From contig OX387602.1 in assembly GCA_947568835.1 (NCBI GenBank), positions 17,163,021 to 17,227,020 of the forward strand: a DNA stretch of 64,000 bases, read 5' to 3'. Below, piece after piece: positions 1-10,110 of the stretch. The translations under genes and the position numbers were made by a program. Each line of letters begins with the position of its first letter. Position 1 is the stretch's first letter. Origin of the DNA: Protonemura montana (lineage: Eukaryota; Arthropoda; Insecta; Plecoptera; Nemouridae). Under the pieces are notes generated by a model that was not told the origin of the DNA, searched no databases, and worked only from the letters and a program-made list of their open reading frames with translations.

Positions 1-949
1 CTTGTCATAATTCAAGGCCATGAACTCTCGAGAGAATAATTTTCAAACAAGATTTTCGTGAAGTTCAATTAACTTTCCAAGATATGCAATCGTCGTTTTT
101 AATTTTTCGTCAATTAGATTCGCAATGGCGACTTCCTAAAAGCAAAAACTCGTTTTCCCACTTGTCATGCACTGCGCAGATCGTTTTCTACGGCTGTTGA
201 AACAATGAAGACTTATAGATTGTCTTACATTAAAGAGTTAGCACCAGCAACGAGGTACAGAAACTGTCTCCAAATCAAACCGTGCCAAATAAGCTTTCTC
301 GGTTCACCACATTTTGCATGCCCCAGGCTTGACGAATTTCACCAATTAACTCACGCGTGTATCTTCCTTCAAGGAGTCACCTTTAACCTATCAAACTCGT
401 ATGCAAGGAATTCTTTCGATTCAAACATTCACGGCGCCGAAATCTCGTTTGCATTTGCCCAAAAACGAGTTTGCTATTTGGATTGTAGGTCATTTTTTAA
501 AACTTTGTAGACGAGCAAATCAAAAAAGAAGCAATACCAGCAACGAATGATCAGCCGGATGGCGCTAATGAAACCAGTCACTTTGTCTCTGAATGAACGG
601 ATCCGGATCCGATCAAGAGCTGGAATCTACAAAGGTATCGCCAGAGTTTGGGAAATGTCATCTACGTGTAACGGTTTCGTATACCAACTCTCCCGTGAAA
701 CCAGAACCAAAACATTTCCCATCCAGAGAATTCCTTTTTCTCTTTGTCACTGTCCAATTTAACTGTTAGCTAATTATAATAGTTCTAATGCACGCATTTC
801 ACGATAAAAGCGCTCGGCGTCCCCATGTCAATTAATAAATCTGTACTCTGTTGTTGTTGTTGCTCCTGATTAATTAGCTAATGGCGTGAGAGGTAGGCGG
901 GATGTGTGATGATAACTATTGATGAAATCTGACAACAGTCGACAGAGAA
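1..949. other. Non-coding stretch, nothing recognised
   Basis: This is AT-rich to mixed DNA. The two short open frames here (around 205-510 and 547-762) have no recognisable domain, no repeat structure and no supporting splice signals, and read as chance frames. A short run of GTT triplets lies near 850. I see no RNA gene or mobile element. Confidence 0.6.
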
Positions 950-1002
950 GAGACAGGCACACACGTGCAAAGCGTCACAGCTAGCCGGTCGACCGCGTCG
1001 GT

Positions 1003-1023
1003 GTGCCGGTGCCGGTGCCGGTA
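1003..1023. repeat. Short CCGGTG hexamer repeat, copy A
   Basis: About three tandem copies of GTGCCG sit inside a GC-rich island. Similar short arrays recur at 3039-3073, 4199-4220 and 40374-40392, all in non-coding DNA. Confidence 0.7.
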
Positions 1024-1153
1024 CTGGCTGGCTTGTATGCGGCGACGGCGACCGTTCACAGGGACGAACCTGTTTCGCCGGGCGGCGGCGGGCGGCGGAC
1101 ACCGACACTTACACACACATTCCTCACAAACGCCAAGACCACGAATGAAAATA

Positions 1154-1175
1154 ACACACACACACACACACACAC
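1154..1175. repeat. (AC)n dinucleotide microsatellite
   Basis: Eleven uninterrupted AC units are visible directly. Confidence 0.95.
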
Positions 1176-1480
1176 TCGCTAAGCACTACTTAACGATTAA
1201 ACCAAGCTTAATTAAATAAGCTTTTACCCACTCCCATCGCCGTGTGTTTCATTACAATACATTTTATTACATTTAATTTATCGCCGACGCTGGAGGTTGG
1301 CAGTGCACGAGCGTCGCGGCGGGCACTCTGCGATGGCGTGAGTACGTTTAATTGGCGTCGTCGAGAAAAACAAGCGTGCCCCGGGTCGGCTCGGGTCGGA
1401 CAGCGTCGCGACGCGCGAAGTAGCCTCACGAACTCTGGCGTGCGGAAAAACTAGCCAAGAGGGCGTTCGCTAGAGCGCCG

Positions 1481-3036
1481 AGGAAAGTGTGCTGGGAAAT
1501 GCCTCGCTACTATATCATAGCGGACTCGCGGGAACGTGTACTCGCTTTAAGTGCATTGTGCTTTACCTTTGTGGTGCATATTAAGGTAAATTATGTTTGT
1601 AGAGTCTATTGATAGAGCTGTGTGCATCATCTTACCTTTATACACAGGCCCCGTAGTATAACAATCATGTTATAGAGCTCGCAGTTGCCGTAATCATATT
1701 ACTGTATTCAGGTTTCAATTTAATCCGCGGCTTAATAATTATTTAAGTGTTGTACGAACTTGATTGTTGGTTAATATTAAACGAAGTTTCTGGCTGCTAG
1801 CTCGTTTTGGTAAGTGTACTGGCTTATCTTGTTAGCGGAGAGGGACAGAGTGCCCGTTATCCCGGTGTCCTGGCTATACCTTGATGAACTCTCCAGTCTG
1901 CACAACGGTGCCGCTGCTTCTTGTGGAATACCCTAGTAACGGCTACCTTTATTTATTAAACACACAGTTTAACGAGGGTGCCTCTGACAAATATGGATAA
2001 TTCTTTGTTGGCTCGCTAAAATGCCGCGTCACAATGACCGAGCGACTTTCGGCGGATGGTTCATGGATTGGTCTACGTCTATGGTGTTATTAATATCTTG
2101 GATGTGTCTATTTTCGTAGGCCTTCGCTTCATTACGTCTTTATTGAATTTCACGATATTGATTTACATTGCAAAACACCAGGTGCAACTTGCAACCGAAT
2201 GATTACTGTATATTGTGCGAGCCTCATTAGATTACCCACATGAGAATGTCTGCCACCTTTGATATCCGCCTTTGTACGCTACTCACTTTCGGGTCTCGAC
2301 TTCGAAATGAATGGAATTCCATTTCTAGTTCAAATTTGACCACTGTGTCCTTTCAAAATCCCTCTGGGGCAAGTCTTCCTGATGTCCTGAAGAGGACATT
2401 ATTTTATATCTTGTACACCTCCACTGTAGAGATGAAAACGTTACCAATTTAAACTGTGTTTGTGTTTTTGTTTCGAATGTTTTCGAGCCTGTTAACTCGG
2501 TCCATTCCATGTTCTGCGATACAACCATAAGATGTTAAGACACACAGGCTTAGAATTCCTAAATTTAGTACACTTTTTTTCATGTTCCTTATAATGTGGG
2601 TCCTTTAAATGTGGCAACACGGGACGGGTTGTCCATGGCCGCAGAGAGCATCGAGACCGATTAGGCGGACTCACCATTTGATGTTTTGGAAAAAAAAAGC
2701 AACCCCGAATAGACGTAAGCGCTATGCGTTACGCGTTACGCGCTCTACGCATGACGAGATGAGTTATTACTTCTCGCTCTTGTTTTCCCGTAATTAATCG
2801 GTAGGTACACCATTGACCATTTCCTTAATCATAGCTTTATTTTCAAACCGGCTTTACATATTAAACGAAAACTTCTCCTCGTTGTTATTGTCTCCCGCAA
2901 CTGGCTTCCCACATAATTTAACAGAGACATTACCATTAACCTTCAATTATATAAATTAATTAGGCTAGTAATTAACCAAGTAAGTGCGATGTGGAACACA
3001 CACGTAAATGTTAATTTAAATATAGTTGGGTCGCCA
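1481..3036. other. Non-coding stretch, ATTA-rich
   Basis: No convincing reading frame. A TATA-like CTATATCA lies near 1508, and a donor-like TTTTG/GTAAGTG near 1806, but neither is supported by a neighbouring exon. 2930-2985 is rich in TAATTA and ATTAA words, the core recognised by homeodomain proteins, and could be regulatory DNA. Confidence 0.4.
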
Positions 3037-3038
3037 TG

Positions 3039-3073
3039 GCCGGTGCCGGTGCCGATGTCGGTGCCGATGTCTG
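3039..3073. repeat. Short CCGGTG-type hexamer repeat, copy B
   Basis: Five tandem six-base units of the form GGTGCC, GATGTC or GGTGCC, partly diverged. The family is the same as at 1003, 4199 and 40374. Confidence 0.65.
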
Positions 3074-4080
3074 CGACAGAAGCCGAACAGAGAGCCGAGA
3101 GTTTGAGGGGGAGGCGGTCTAGTCACTAAGCGCATTTCTCGGCATCTCACCTCGCCGGTCACCTGTGGGAAAGGCTGCTGCTGAAGCGCTGCAGCCTACA
3201 CTCTTACGCGGTACGCCCACGCTAACTCAATTAGAAGGGAATTAAAAACTTTGCTCGAAACTGTAATTATGGTCTAATCTATTTATTTAATCAGTCACAT
3301 ACGTACCAATTAAAAGACTACTCGGCCGTCGGGATAACTGGTTCCAGTCATCAACGGTGGTGGTGCCAAGTTATGGAAACAGGGAAATCTTTGATATTAT
3401 ATTAGCATTTTAATCGTGGAAGTGTCAAGTTTCTAAAAAAAAAATGTTCAGTGTCCTACATGACAAAAGGAACACGTTTCTTGTAGGTTGGCCGGGAAAA
3501 AGGAGAGGCCGGCCGGCTGCCTTCTGGTAGAAATCTCCAATCTTTCACGTCATTCCAAGTTAGTGCGAGTGGCGTCATCTGCAGATCACTGTTTATTGTC
3601 TAAGTCGGATGGCGGCAAAGGCTGAGCAAGGGCGTGGATGATTAATAAATTACCTTGCACCTTTGTGACGTCACATTTCCTCCATCTTTGTCAAGAGTTT
3701 ATCGAAATCAGCATCTGATTTCGGTATCAAAGGCCAATGAACCACTTCGGGTGGCCGCTAAAGACGACGGTCAGAATTGCATAAGTCACAAAAACTGGAA
3801 ATCACAGTTCGTTGCATCTTTAGATCGTGGACCTCCAAACAAATCACATGCAGAGCGTACACCATTCTAAATCTCCTCCCATGCAGAAATACTTGTTTCT
3901 CCCCTTTTTTCCTGAGATGTATTTAAAAAGAACATAAACCGGCCCGCTATTGAACTATTAACGAATACGAGAAAATCTTGCATCCAAGTTCACTTTGTCC
4001 AATCCATTTCGCGATTCCTGCATAGTCACATCCGGTTCAATTGGCAATGCTTTAGTAAGCTGGCATTCGTTTTCTGCACG
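3074..4080. other. Non-coding stretch with one CRE palindrome
   Basis: There is no supported gene. A perfect TGACGTCA palindrome (the CREB/ATF site) lies at 3666-3673. A GGCCGG-rich patch is near 3490-3520. The remainder is unremarkable AT-rich DNA. Confidence 0.45.
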
Positions 4081-4750
4081 GGCAGATGGCGTGCGCATTC
4101 GCATGCATTGAGAGGCTAGCAAAGCAAGCACGAGGCTTATGTCCCGGGCCCGCGAGCGCACACCATGAGGAACCGGCCCGCGCCGCGCGTCGCTCGATCC
4201 GGTGCCGGTGCCGGGACCGGTCCAGTGTCAGCCAGCCATTCCCACGCGCGGTGCGGCGCGGACGGACAATATCTCATTACCAGAGGTCGCGTTCAGCGAG
4301 AGAGAGCGAGAGAGAGATGATGATACATTGTTGGCCAACAGACAGAGAACACAATGCTTACAATTAGGCTCGAGAAAAGGAGAGTGAATGCACATAATCA
4401 GGCATTTAGAAGAGGATAGCAAAAGCACACAATCACGCGGTAAAACATGACTAGTTCAAAGAACACCCTTATTTGACAAAATCTTGTGACGCGAATATTT
4501 CGCAGTTGGAGAAGAAATCAGGCAAGGAGGTGCGCGCGGAGCCGGTAAACGAAGCGGGCGGGAACGGGGTGGGATTCGGTGGGCATGGGGCGGCAATCAC
4601 GCGGCGGGCGGGCGGGCGGGCAGCGACCGGCGGGCAGGGGGTGGTCAGTGGCCGGGGAAGAGTTACAGTTTTCATCATCGTCTCCCGGCGGCGGCGGGGG
4701 CGGTGGGAGCAGTGACGGGGGTGGCGGCTGTGGCACGGGCTAATAAAACT
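4081..4750. other. GC-rich island, overlapping chance frames
   Basis: This block is strongly GC-rich and includes a CCGGTG repeat (4199-4220), a GAGA run near 4296-4316 and a GGGC/GGCG run (4600-4650). Reading frames overlap on both strands and translate into Pro/Arg/Gly-rich low-complexity sequence with no domain. This is what GC-rich, stop-poor DNA gives in every frame. A regulatory or promoter role is possible but not shown. Confidence 0.45.
4199..4220. repeat. Short CCGGTG hexamer repeat, copy C
   Basis: Two perfect CCGGTG units are followed by a diverged CCGGGA/CCGGTC. See the matching arrays at 1003, 3039 and 40374. Confidence 0.6.
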
Positions 4751-5087
4751 GTCCTGGAGGATATCATTCGACGCGAACTTCTCATTTCCAGCCCGAGCTG
4801 CCAGGCCACTAACCGTAGTGAAACACAACACGCTTCGAATGCAAATGCAATGGTGGTCATATTTTAATTCTGAATAAATATTATATGTATGCGTATTAAA
4901 GCGCACAGTTAGCAACTGAATTTATTGTTTTAAATTAAAAGTAAGTATCAGAAATATCGCGGGCACAAAATGCATGCCATACATACAGACACATGGCGAA
5001 GCGAATACGTGACAAGGTTTCCGCGAAACAGTTTCTGTCAAAAATGCGCACACGGGACGTGACGCCTGATAGTGACCATAGTGAGGA

Positions 5088-5114
5088 GGCAGTCAGGCAG
5101 TCAGGCAGTCAGGC
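5088..5114. repeat. Tandem GGCAGTCA octamer, about 3.4 copies
   Basis: The 8-bp unit repeats without change, then breaks off in a GGCTGGCAG tail. Confidence 0.85.
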
Positions 5115-5368
5115 TGGCAGAATGTAGTTCGGGGTGCTCTACTACCTGACATGGCAGCGACAGAGGCTGGCTGCGACGGCGGCAGCATGCAACACAGAGC
5201 CGGTCGGAATGAGCACAATCAGTCTCGTAAGCCGGGCTCCGGATTATCCCTGCTATTCAGCGCGCACCCAACCGACAATTCTTCATTTGCGTATTTCATT
5301 TGTCATTTGTCTGGTATTGTCGCCTCGTTTTCGCTGCCGTGAGGGGCGCACCATGGTGGGTTGAGGGT

Positions 5369-5386
5369 GGGGGGGGGGGGGGGGGG
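5369..5386. repeat. Poly-G run
   Basis: About 18 consecutive G residues, preceded by more G-rich sequence. It has G-quadruplex potential and is a likely length-variable or error-prone site. Confidence 0.9.
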
Positions 5387-5748
5387 CAGAGGGGTACACG
5401 CCGGTAATTCGGGGGTTTGTAAATATACCCCGTCCCAAACCATCGCGCACCCCCTCCCCTCTCCGCATCACTGATCCCTCTCTCTTGCTCTCACAGTCAT
5501 CTCTCTATCCCCTCAATGCCCCCCCCCCCGCCACCCCCCGCTCTTTGGGGCTCGTTTAGTGGCTTTTAAGGGCGCCTTGTAGCGCAGGGATTTTTTTGAA
5601 ATGCACCATTAGCTGTTATTCACGGTTCTACACACTGCAATGCCAGGTCAAGCTATATTAAGGAAAGGGGGGTGGGAGGGAATTGTGACACGTTTTTTCA
5701 ATGATCAATTAATGGATTGCACGTTTTCGCCGAGTTTCGCTTTATGGC

Positions 5749-5925
5749 TTAATCGCGGGTCTTAGGCGGGGCTATCTGGGCCAACTGCACTGCTTGGCTC
5801 TGCAGGGCCAACTGCACCGCTTGGCTCTGCAGGGCCAACTGCACCGCTTGGCTCTGCAAGGCTAACTGCGCTGCTTGGATCTGTAGGACGAGATGGAACT
5901 CCGGAATCGAAAATTCGGGAAATAC
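5749..5925 (-). other. Possible orphan coding exon with Gln/Leu/Ala 9-residue repeats
   Basis: On the minus strand, 58 codons stay open from 5925 down to a TAA at 5749-5751. The peptide has a short acidic/aromatic head (VFPEFSIPEFHLV), then about four copies of a nine-residue unit LQSQAVQLA, and the ending QIAPPKTRD. The 27-bp units differ at seven places, and five of these are synonymous in this frame (for example GCG/GCA, TTG/TTA, CTG/CTA), which mildly favours real coding use. The unit would form an amphipathic, Gln-rich helix. No methionine is present, so it would have to be an internal or terminal exon. The upstream boundary (AATAG at about 5926-5930 on the minus strand) is a weak acceptor. 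I recognise no family. A plain minisatellite that happens to stay open is the main alternative. Confidence 0.25.
5779..5886. repeat. 27-bp tandem repeat, 4 copies
   Basis: Four head-to-tail 27-bp units start at 5779, 5806, 5833 and 5860. The second and third are identical, the first differs by one base and the fourth by six. The unit is a multiple of three and is open in more than one frame. Confidence 0.95.
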
Positions 5926-8900
5926 CTATTCATATCGATAAATATTGGCCATGAACCCAAGAAATTTAATCACAAAACATGTACCTACAGAGCGTTTATT
6001 CCTATGGAATACCACACGATTGCTCAATCAAACCCTGACCAATGCGTCCTCAACGTTGATTGGGCTTTCTTAACCCATGACATTCGCAAGGAATCATTCT
6101 GCTGTTTTTCCGCGAACTCTGGCGTGCCTTGCCTGGGCGACACAATTTGCAGTCAACTACATGATCAGTTATGATTGGTCTCTTGAAGGGTAATTGAATG
6201 AAAGGGTTGCAAATTTGGCGGGGATGCTGCGACGGGTTAGTTTAGCAGCCATTCAGCCTGGGTGATCAACGTGGCTTCCCAAGAGACGGCCACTGCACCA
6301 GGGTGGCCAGTGGGTGGGCACCGAGAGAGAGCACCGTTGTTAGGTCTTACTTCACGACGTCGTTTGGACTCGCCCAACTTATTTTGTGAATTTTGTTTAA
6401 GAAAAATTAAAAGCCTTCAAAACCTTCAAGTCTAAAAAACTTCATTCGAGAAGTTGTTCTACATTTTCTTCCACGAGTTATTGCTCTGAAAAACCTTCCC
6501 ATACAAGAAGCGCTCGGTGAAGTTGGAATGTCTCTCACTTTTTCCCGTTGGATAGCAATAATTCTCGTAACACGTTACACTCTAGTCGTTAGTGTTGGAA
6601 TTGATTGGAACTTAAAATGGCAGCTATTGCAAATTTGCACGACAATATGGCGTTGAAACGAGACTGCACGGCAAATAATTACAGCGCATTAAACCTTAAT
6701 AATTGTTGAACACAATGTAGTTTTATAAAATAATTATTTACACTTCAAGTCTTCTGGTTAACTTGTCAAAGTGAGTGGGGGCTGCTGTTTTGTCAATCCG
6801 TGCAAAACGATACGCGTCCACGTACACACAGGTACTACACGTACAACAAAACAGAAAATTGCCCGCCCGCATTAAAATGAAATAATAAATTCACGGTGCA
6901 GCCCCATGACAAAATATAATACATTTTATAATTCACTTCAACACAAGGAATATTGTTAGTAGCTTGCTTAATGATGATTAAAATTTAAATTCTATTAGGA
7001 CAGTGCAGGTTCAAAGGGCTTGCCGAGCGAGTCACACAGCTAACTTGCCACTAAGCTTTGTTTTTGTTCACGAACACGGATGGAGTTAGTCTGAGGTGAA
7101 TGTGAGTCTAGCCAGACTTGATAATAAGCAGCTAGCCGAGTAGCGACGCCCTGACTTTGCGCCCCAGGTCCAAGCAGGGTTGCCCTGGCTGCCCTGGTGG
7201 CCCTGGTGCCCTGGTCAAGCTATAAGTAGACTTGTGGGGGGCATGCTGACCGACCATCATGGGAGGGGGACGCGTACATACGAGTGCTTTCAAAACTTGT
7301 CCTCTCTGGCATGAAACAAATTACAGCTAATTTTCTATTTATCTAAAAGCATAACTTACTCGGCGGATAAAGAGGTTAATTTAAGAGCTCCAATTCGCTT
7401 TGCGAATTCTGATTATTTCTTTCTTGATGCTTCTAACAATTAATTTCCTAACAATTTCTTTGGTGTTTCTCGATTCTGGCGGACCAAGCGAATGGAGGAA
7501 AGTGTACGGTTTCGTCAATTCGTTGAATCGCCTCGACAATTTCGCCCTTACCTTACATCTCCGTGAAAATCGACGCCGTTTGAAACTTGCCACCCGACTC
7601 CCGCGACGCCTGGGCGCCGGTCGTCGGCGGCCGCAAGCGATTACCTGTAATCAGCGTTAATTATTGCCTAACGGACTAACGATGTTGTTGCCATAAGATG
7701 AGATGGCTGTTGCCGTTATCGTGCTGCCCTGTTGTGTTTAGCTTGGCTAACTACGTGTTTTGCCCAGAAGGGACCGCAAAATTGACCACTCGTGCTAATC
7801 CGAAAGCGTTGCTCTATCATCGGTCTGCAGCCATAACAGCATAACGCGTTGGAACTATATTATTGGAAATTGCAATTTAGGGAATCCTTGACTGGCTGGA
7901 TTTCGAGTTTGCCCGCAAATTTCATTTAGGGCATGAGATCCCTAATTAGTTTTCATAACGGTCAGTAGAGGAAAATAAGTGGGGGCAAACTTTAATCAAT
8001 TTTCTTCTCGAGATCCTAATAGGTATGTTTTTTAGTTGCATGCTGGGAAAATCTTCTTCTTCGAGGGGTTGGCCACATTTGATACCCTTGTATGATCCCT
8101 CGGCCACTTATTTTGAACAAATCCTGTGCTTTGGGCCAGAATCTATGCTCCAAAATATACCTGTAATGCAGTCTATTAGACAGGTGGAAGATCCCACCTC
8201 GCTCTAGTGTAAAAAGTTTGTTTACCTAGCTAGGATTATTGACAACAGCGCATGCATGGCATTAGCATTGGCATTAGGGAAGTTGGGCTCCGACCGGCTT
8301 TCCCTAAAGCTGGCCCGCTAAACGGGCGAACTAGCCGCCCGAAAGAGTTGCATTGGGATTAAAATATAAGGAGGGCTACCGGCAGCTCCCGAGGGATGGC
8401 ATTAAAGACACATTACAACTGTGTTAGCCATTATTGGCTGGCTGAGATTATATTGGCGCTTGGACTATCCGCAAACATTCGGGTCCAGCCACAGCACGCA
8501 AATATGTTTTTCATTTTTAGACTGACGGCTTGAGAGTTTGTATACCTTCGGATCACAGAGAACTTTCCACAAGTTGTGCTTTGTATCTTTTCAATTTAGG
8601 ACTCTTTTATGTTTTTACTTCTCACATTTCCCCCCCAAAATAAATTGGCTATTTTTTCGGTTCTCTTCAGAAGATTGGTAGAGCGCAAGCACTCACAAGG
8701 TTGATTTCTTTTTACTCGATCAATTCTATTTGAAAGTAATTAATTTTAAATTACTTCAGAATGAGTATGTCTTATTCGTCACGGGCATAGATGCTCATTT
8801 CAAGCTCTCTTAACACCAACAATGCACGTAGCTTATCTACGTGATCAAGATTTGTTTCAATCCATCGGTTCTTTGCGCGTCCCGTCCAGTGGACAGGTGT

Positions 8901-9600
8901 GAACGGGGCAAACGTCTTCTTCCCTCGACTAAAAGATCGTGATTTGTCGATCTGATGAGCCATTCGCTTCGACCACAATCCCCCCTCCCCCCACCACCCG
9001 TTTCAGCACGGACTTTCGAATCTACAAAAACCCAGTCAGTAATTAGTTTTGATCTCCGATTTGTTCGTTCGGAAAAAGAATCGTTGTTCGAAATCATTGG
9101 TTTCATTCGTAGGTACAACTGCACTGGCGTAGACAAAGAGCTGGCATTTTTCTGTCGAATAAGGATATGGAGTAAACGGACAGCTTTATTGGTTCAGGTG
9201 GTGCCCTTGGTTCTTTTCTGCATTTCCTGGCTAGAAAGCGACCCCACAAGTTTATCAGCTCGCATGGCGATGTGTTTGCAAACGTCATTCGGTGAAACGC
9301 CGAACGCAGAGCAAGAGTGAATCACTTCTGAAATGAACATTGCTCAAGTGGATTGGCTCCATCAAGTCGCAAATCGAATCTCCTCTAAACGTTTCAGTTT
9401 GTGTATCGAACTGGCATCGCCTGAGGTCCTCTCAGCCACCTGCAAATTATCATACCATCAACATCCACCTCCATTGTGCACATGCGCACGTACACACAGC
9501 CAGCGCTCGCTCCATCAGCTGACCACTATCACACATAATAGACTAATCGACACACTAACAATAATATACACTCATTCATTGAATGCGTTACGATACACAC
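5926..9600. other. Non-coding stretch, nothing strong
   Basis: Several short frames (for example around 5893-6174, 7381-7660 and 8837-9320) have no recognisable domains. A run of GCCCTGGT-type words at about 7172-7206 is a short degenerate repeat. The rest is AT-rich intergenic or intronic DNA. I see no RNA gene. Confidence 0.5.
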
Positions 9601-10110
9601 TCTTCTGCTCTGTCATCGTCGTGATTGCTTCGCCTTGTGTGTTCTTCCTCGTGTCTGCATGGTGGCGACTCCTTCCTTGGTCCGGTCTGGTTCGTCTCGG
9701 TGCGGTCCAGTGCCTGGCTGGCTAGCTGGTTGGCTGGCTGGCTGGACCGAAGACCCTACCATGCAGCCAGACTCCGTGCCCCGTGGACCACAGGCACACC
9801 TGTCCGTGACCGATCTGAGGTCTGCCTCGACGTCTCGCTTTGTGCCCTCGCCTTCTGCTACCACCGCGCCGCCACCATCCGCACGTTGCCACACATTTAC
9901 CGGGAACGGCGAGATGACAAACAAGACGCCCGCCTCCGTCGTTCTTCCCTTGGGTTTCTCTATATCCCGATCGGGACGTTGGCACGCTCCCTCTAATAAT
10001 GATACCCACTTGGAAGATTGGGAAGCGAGGGGACGCGGTGTCAAGGACGAGACGCAATGTGTGGCGAAAGCAATTTGGGAACGAGCTTTTATGGTAATCT
10101 AATTGCTGAT
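9601..10110. other. GC-rich block with (GGCT)n; overlapping chance frames
   Basis: Frames of 110-155 codons overlap here on both strands and in several phases. None shows a domain, and they cover the same DNA, so they are best explained by low stop density. A GGCT/GGTT tetramer repeat is at 9713-9745. Confidence 0.45.
9713..9745. repeat. Degenerate (TGGC)n tetramer repeat
   Basis: About eight TGGC-like units, with TAGC and TGGT variants. Confidence 0.8.

Larger units (their letters stand above)
950..1480. other. GC-rich island with CCGGTG repeat and (AC)n
   Basis: This segment is clearly richer in G, C and CpG than its flanks. It contains a CCGGTG hexamer run (1003-1023), a GGCGGCGGGC run near 1080 and an AC microsatellite at 1154-1175. 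Several short frames overlap on both strands, as expected from low stop-codon density in GC-rich DNA, so I do not call genes. It could be a promoter or CpG-type island for a 5' exon of the LMO4 gene about 16 kb downstream, but no transcription start or splice donor here is convincing enough to annotate. Confidence 0.45.
5040..5560. other. GC-rich block with octamer repeat and G/C homopolymers
   Basis: This contains a GGCAGTCA octamer tandem (5088-5114), a long G run (5369-5386) and a C-rich stretch near 5520-5540. The short frames in it have no recognisable product. Confidence 0.5.

Noticed and set aside
4469-4915. Minus-strand frame of 148 codons
   Set aside because: It crosses a GC-rich low-complexity island, overlaps open frames on the other strand, and reads as Pro/Arg-rich sequence with no domain or splice support.
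5779-5886. Tandem repeat considered as a CRISPR-like array
   Set aside because: The units abut with no unique spacers, and the genome is eukaryotic.
9613-10102. Several overlapping frames of 111-155 codons on both strands
   Set aside because: They occupy the same GC-rich DNA in different phases and none shows a domain or conserved-looking motif. Low stop density explains them.
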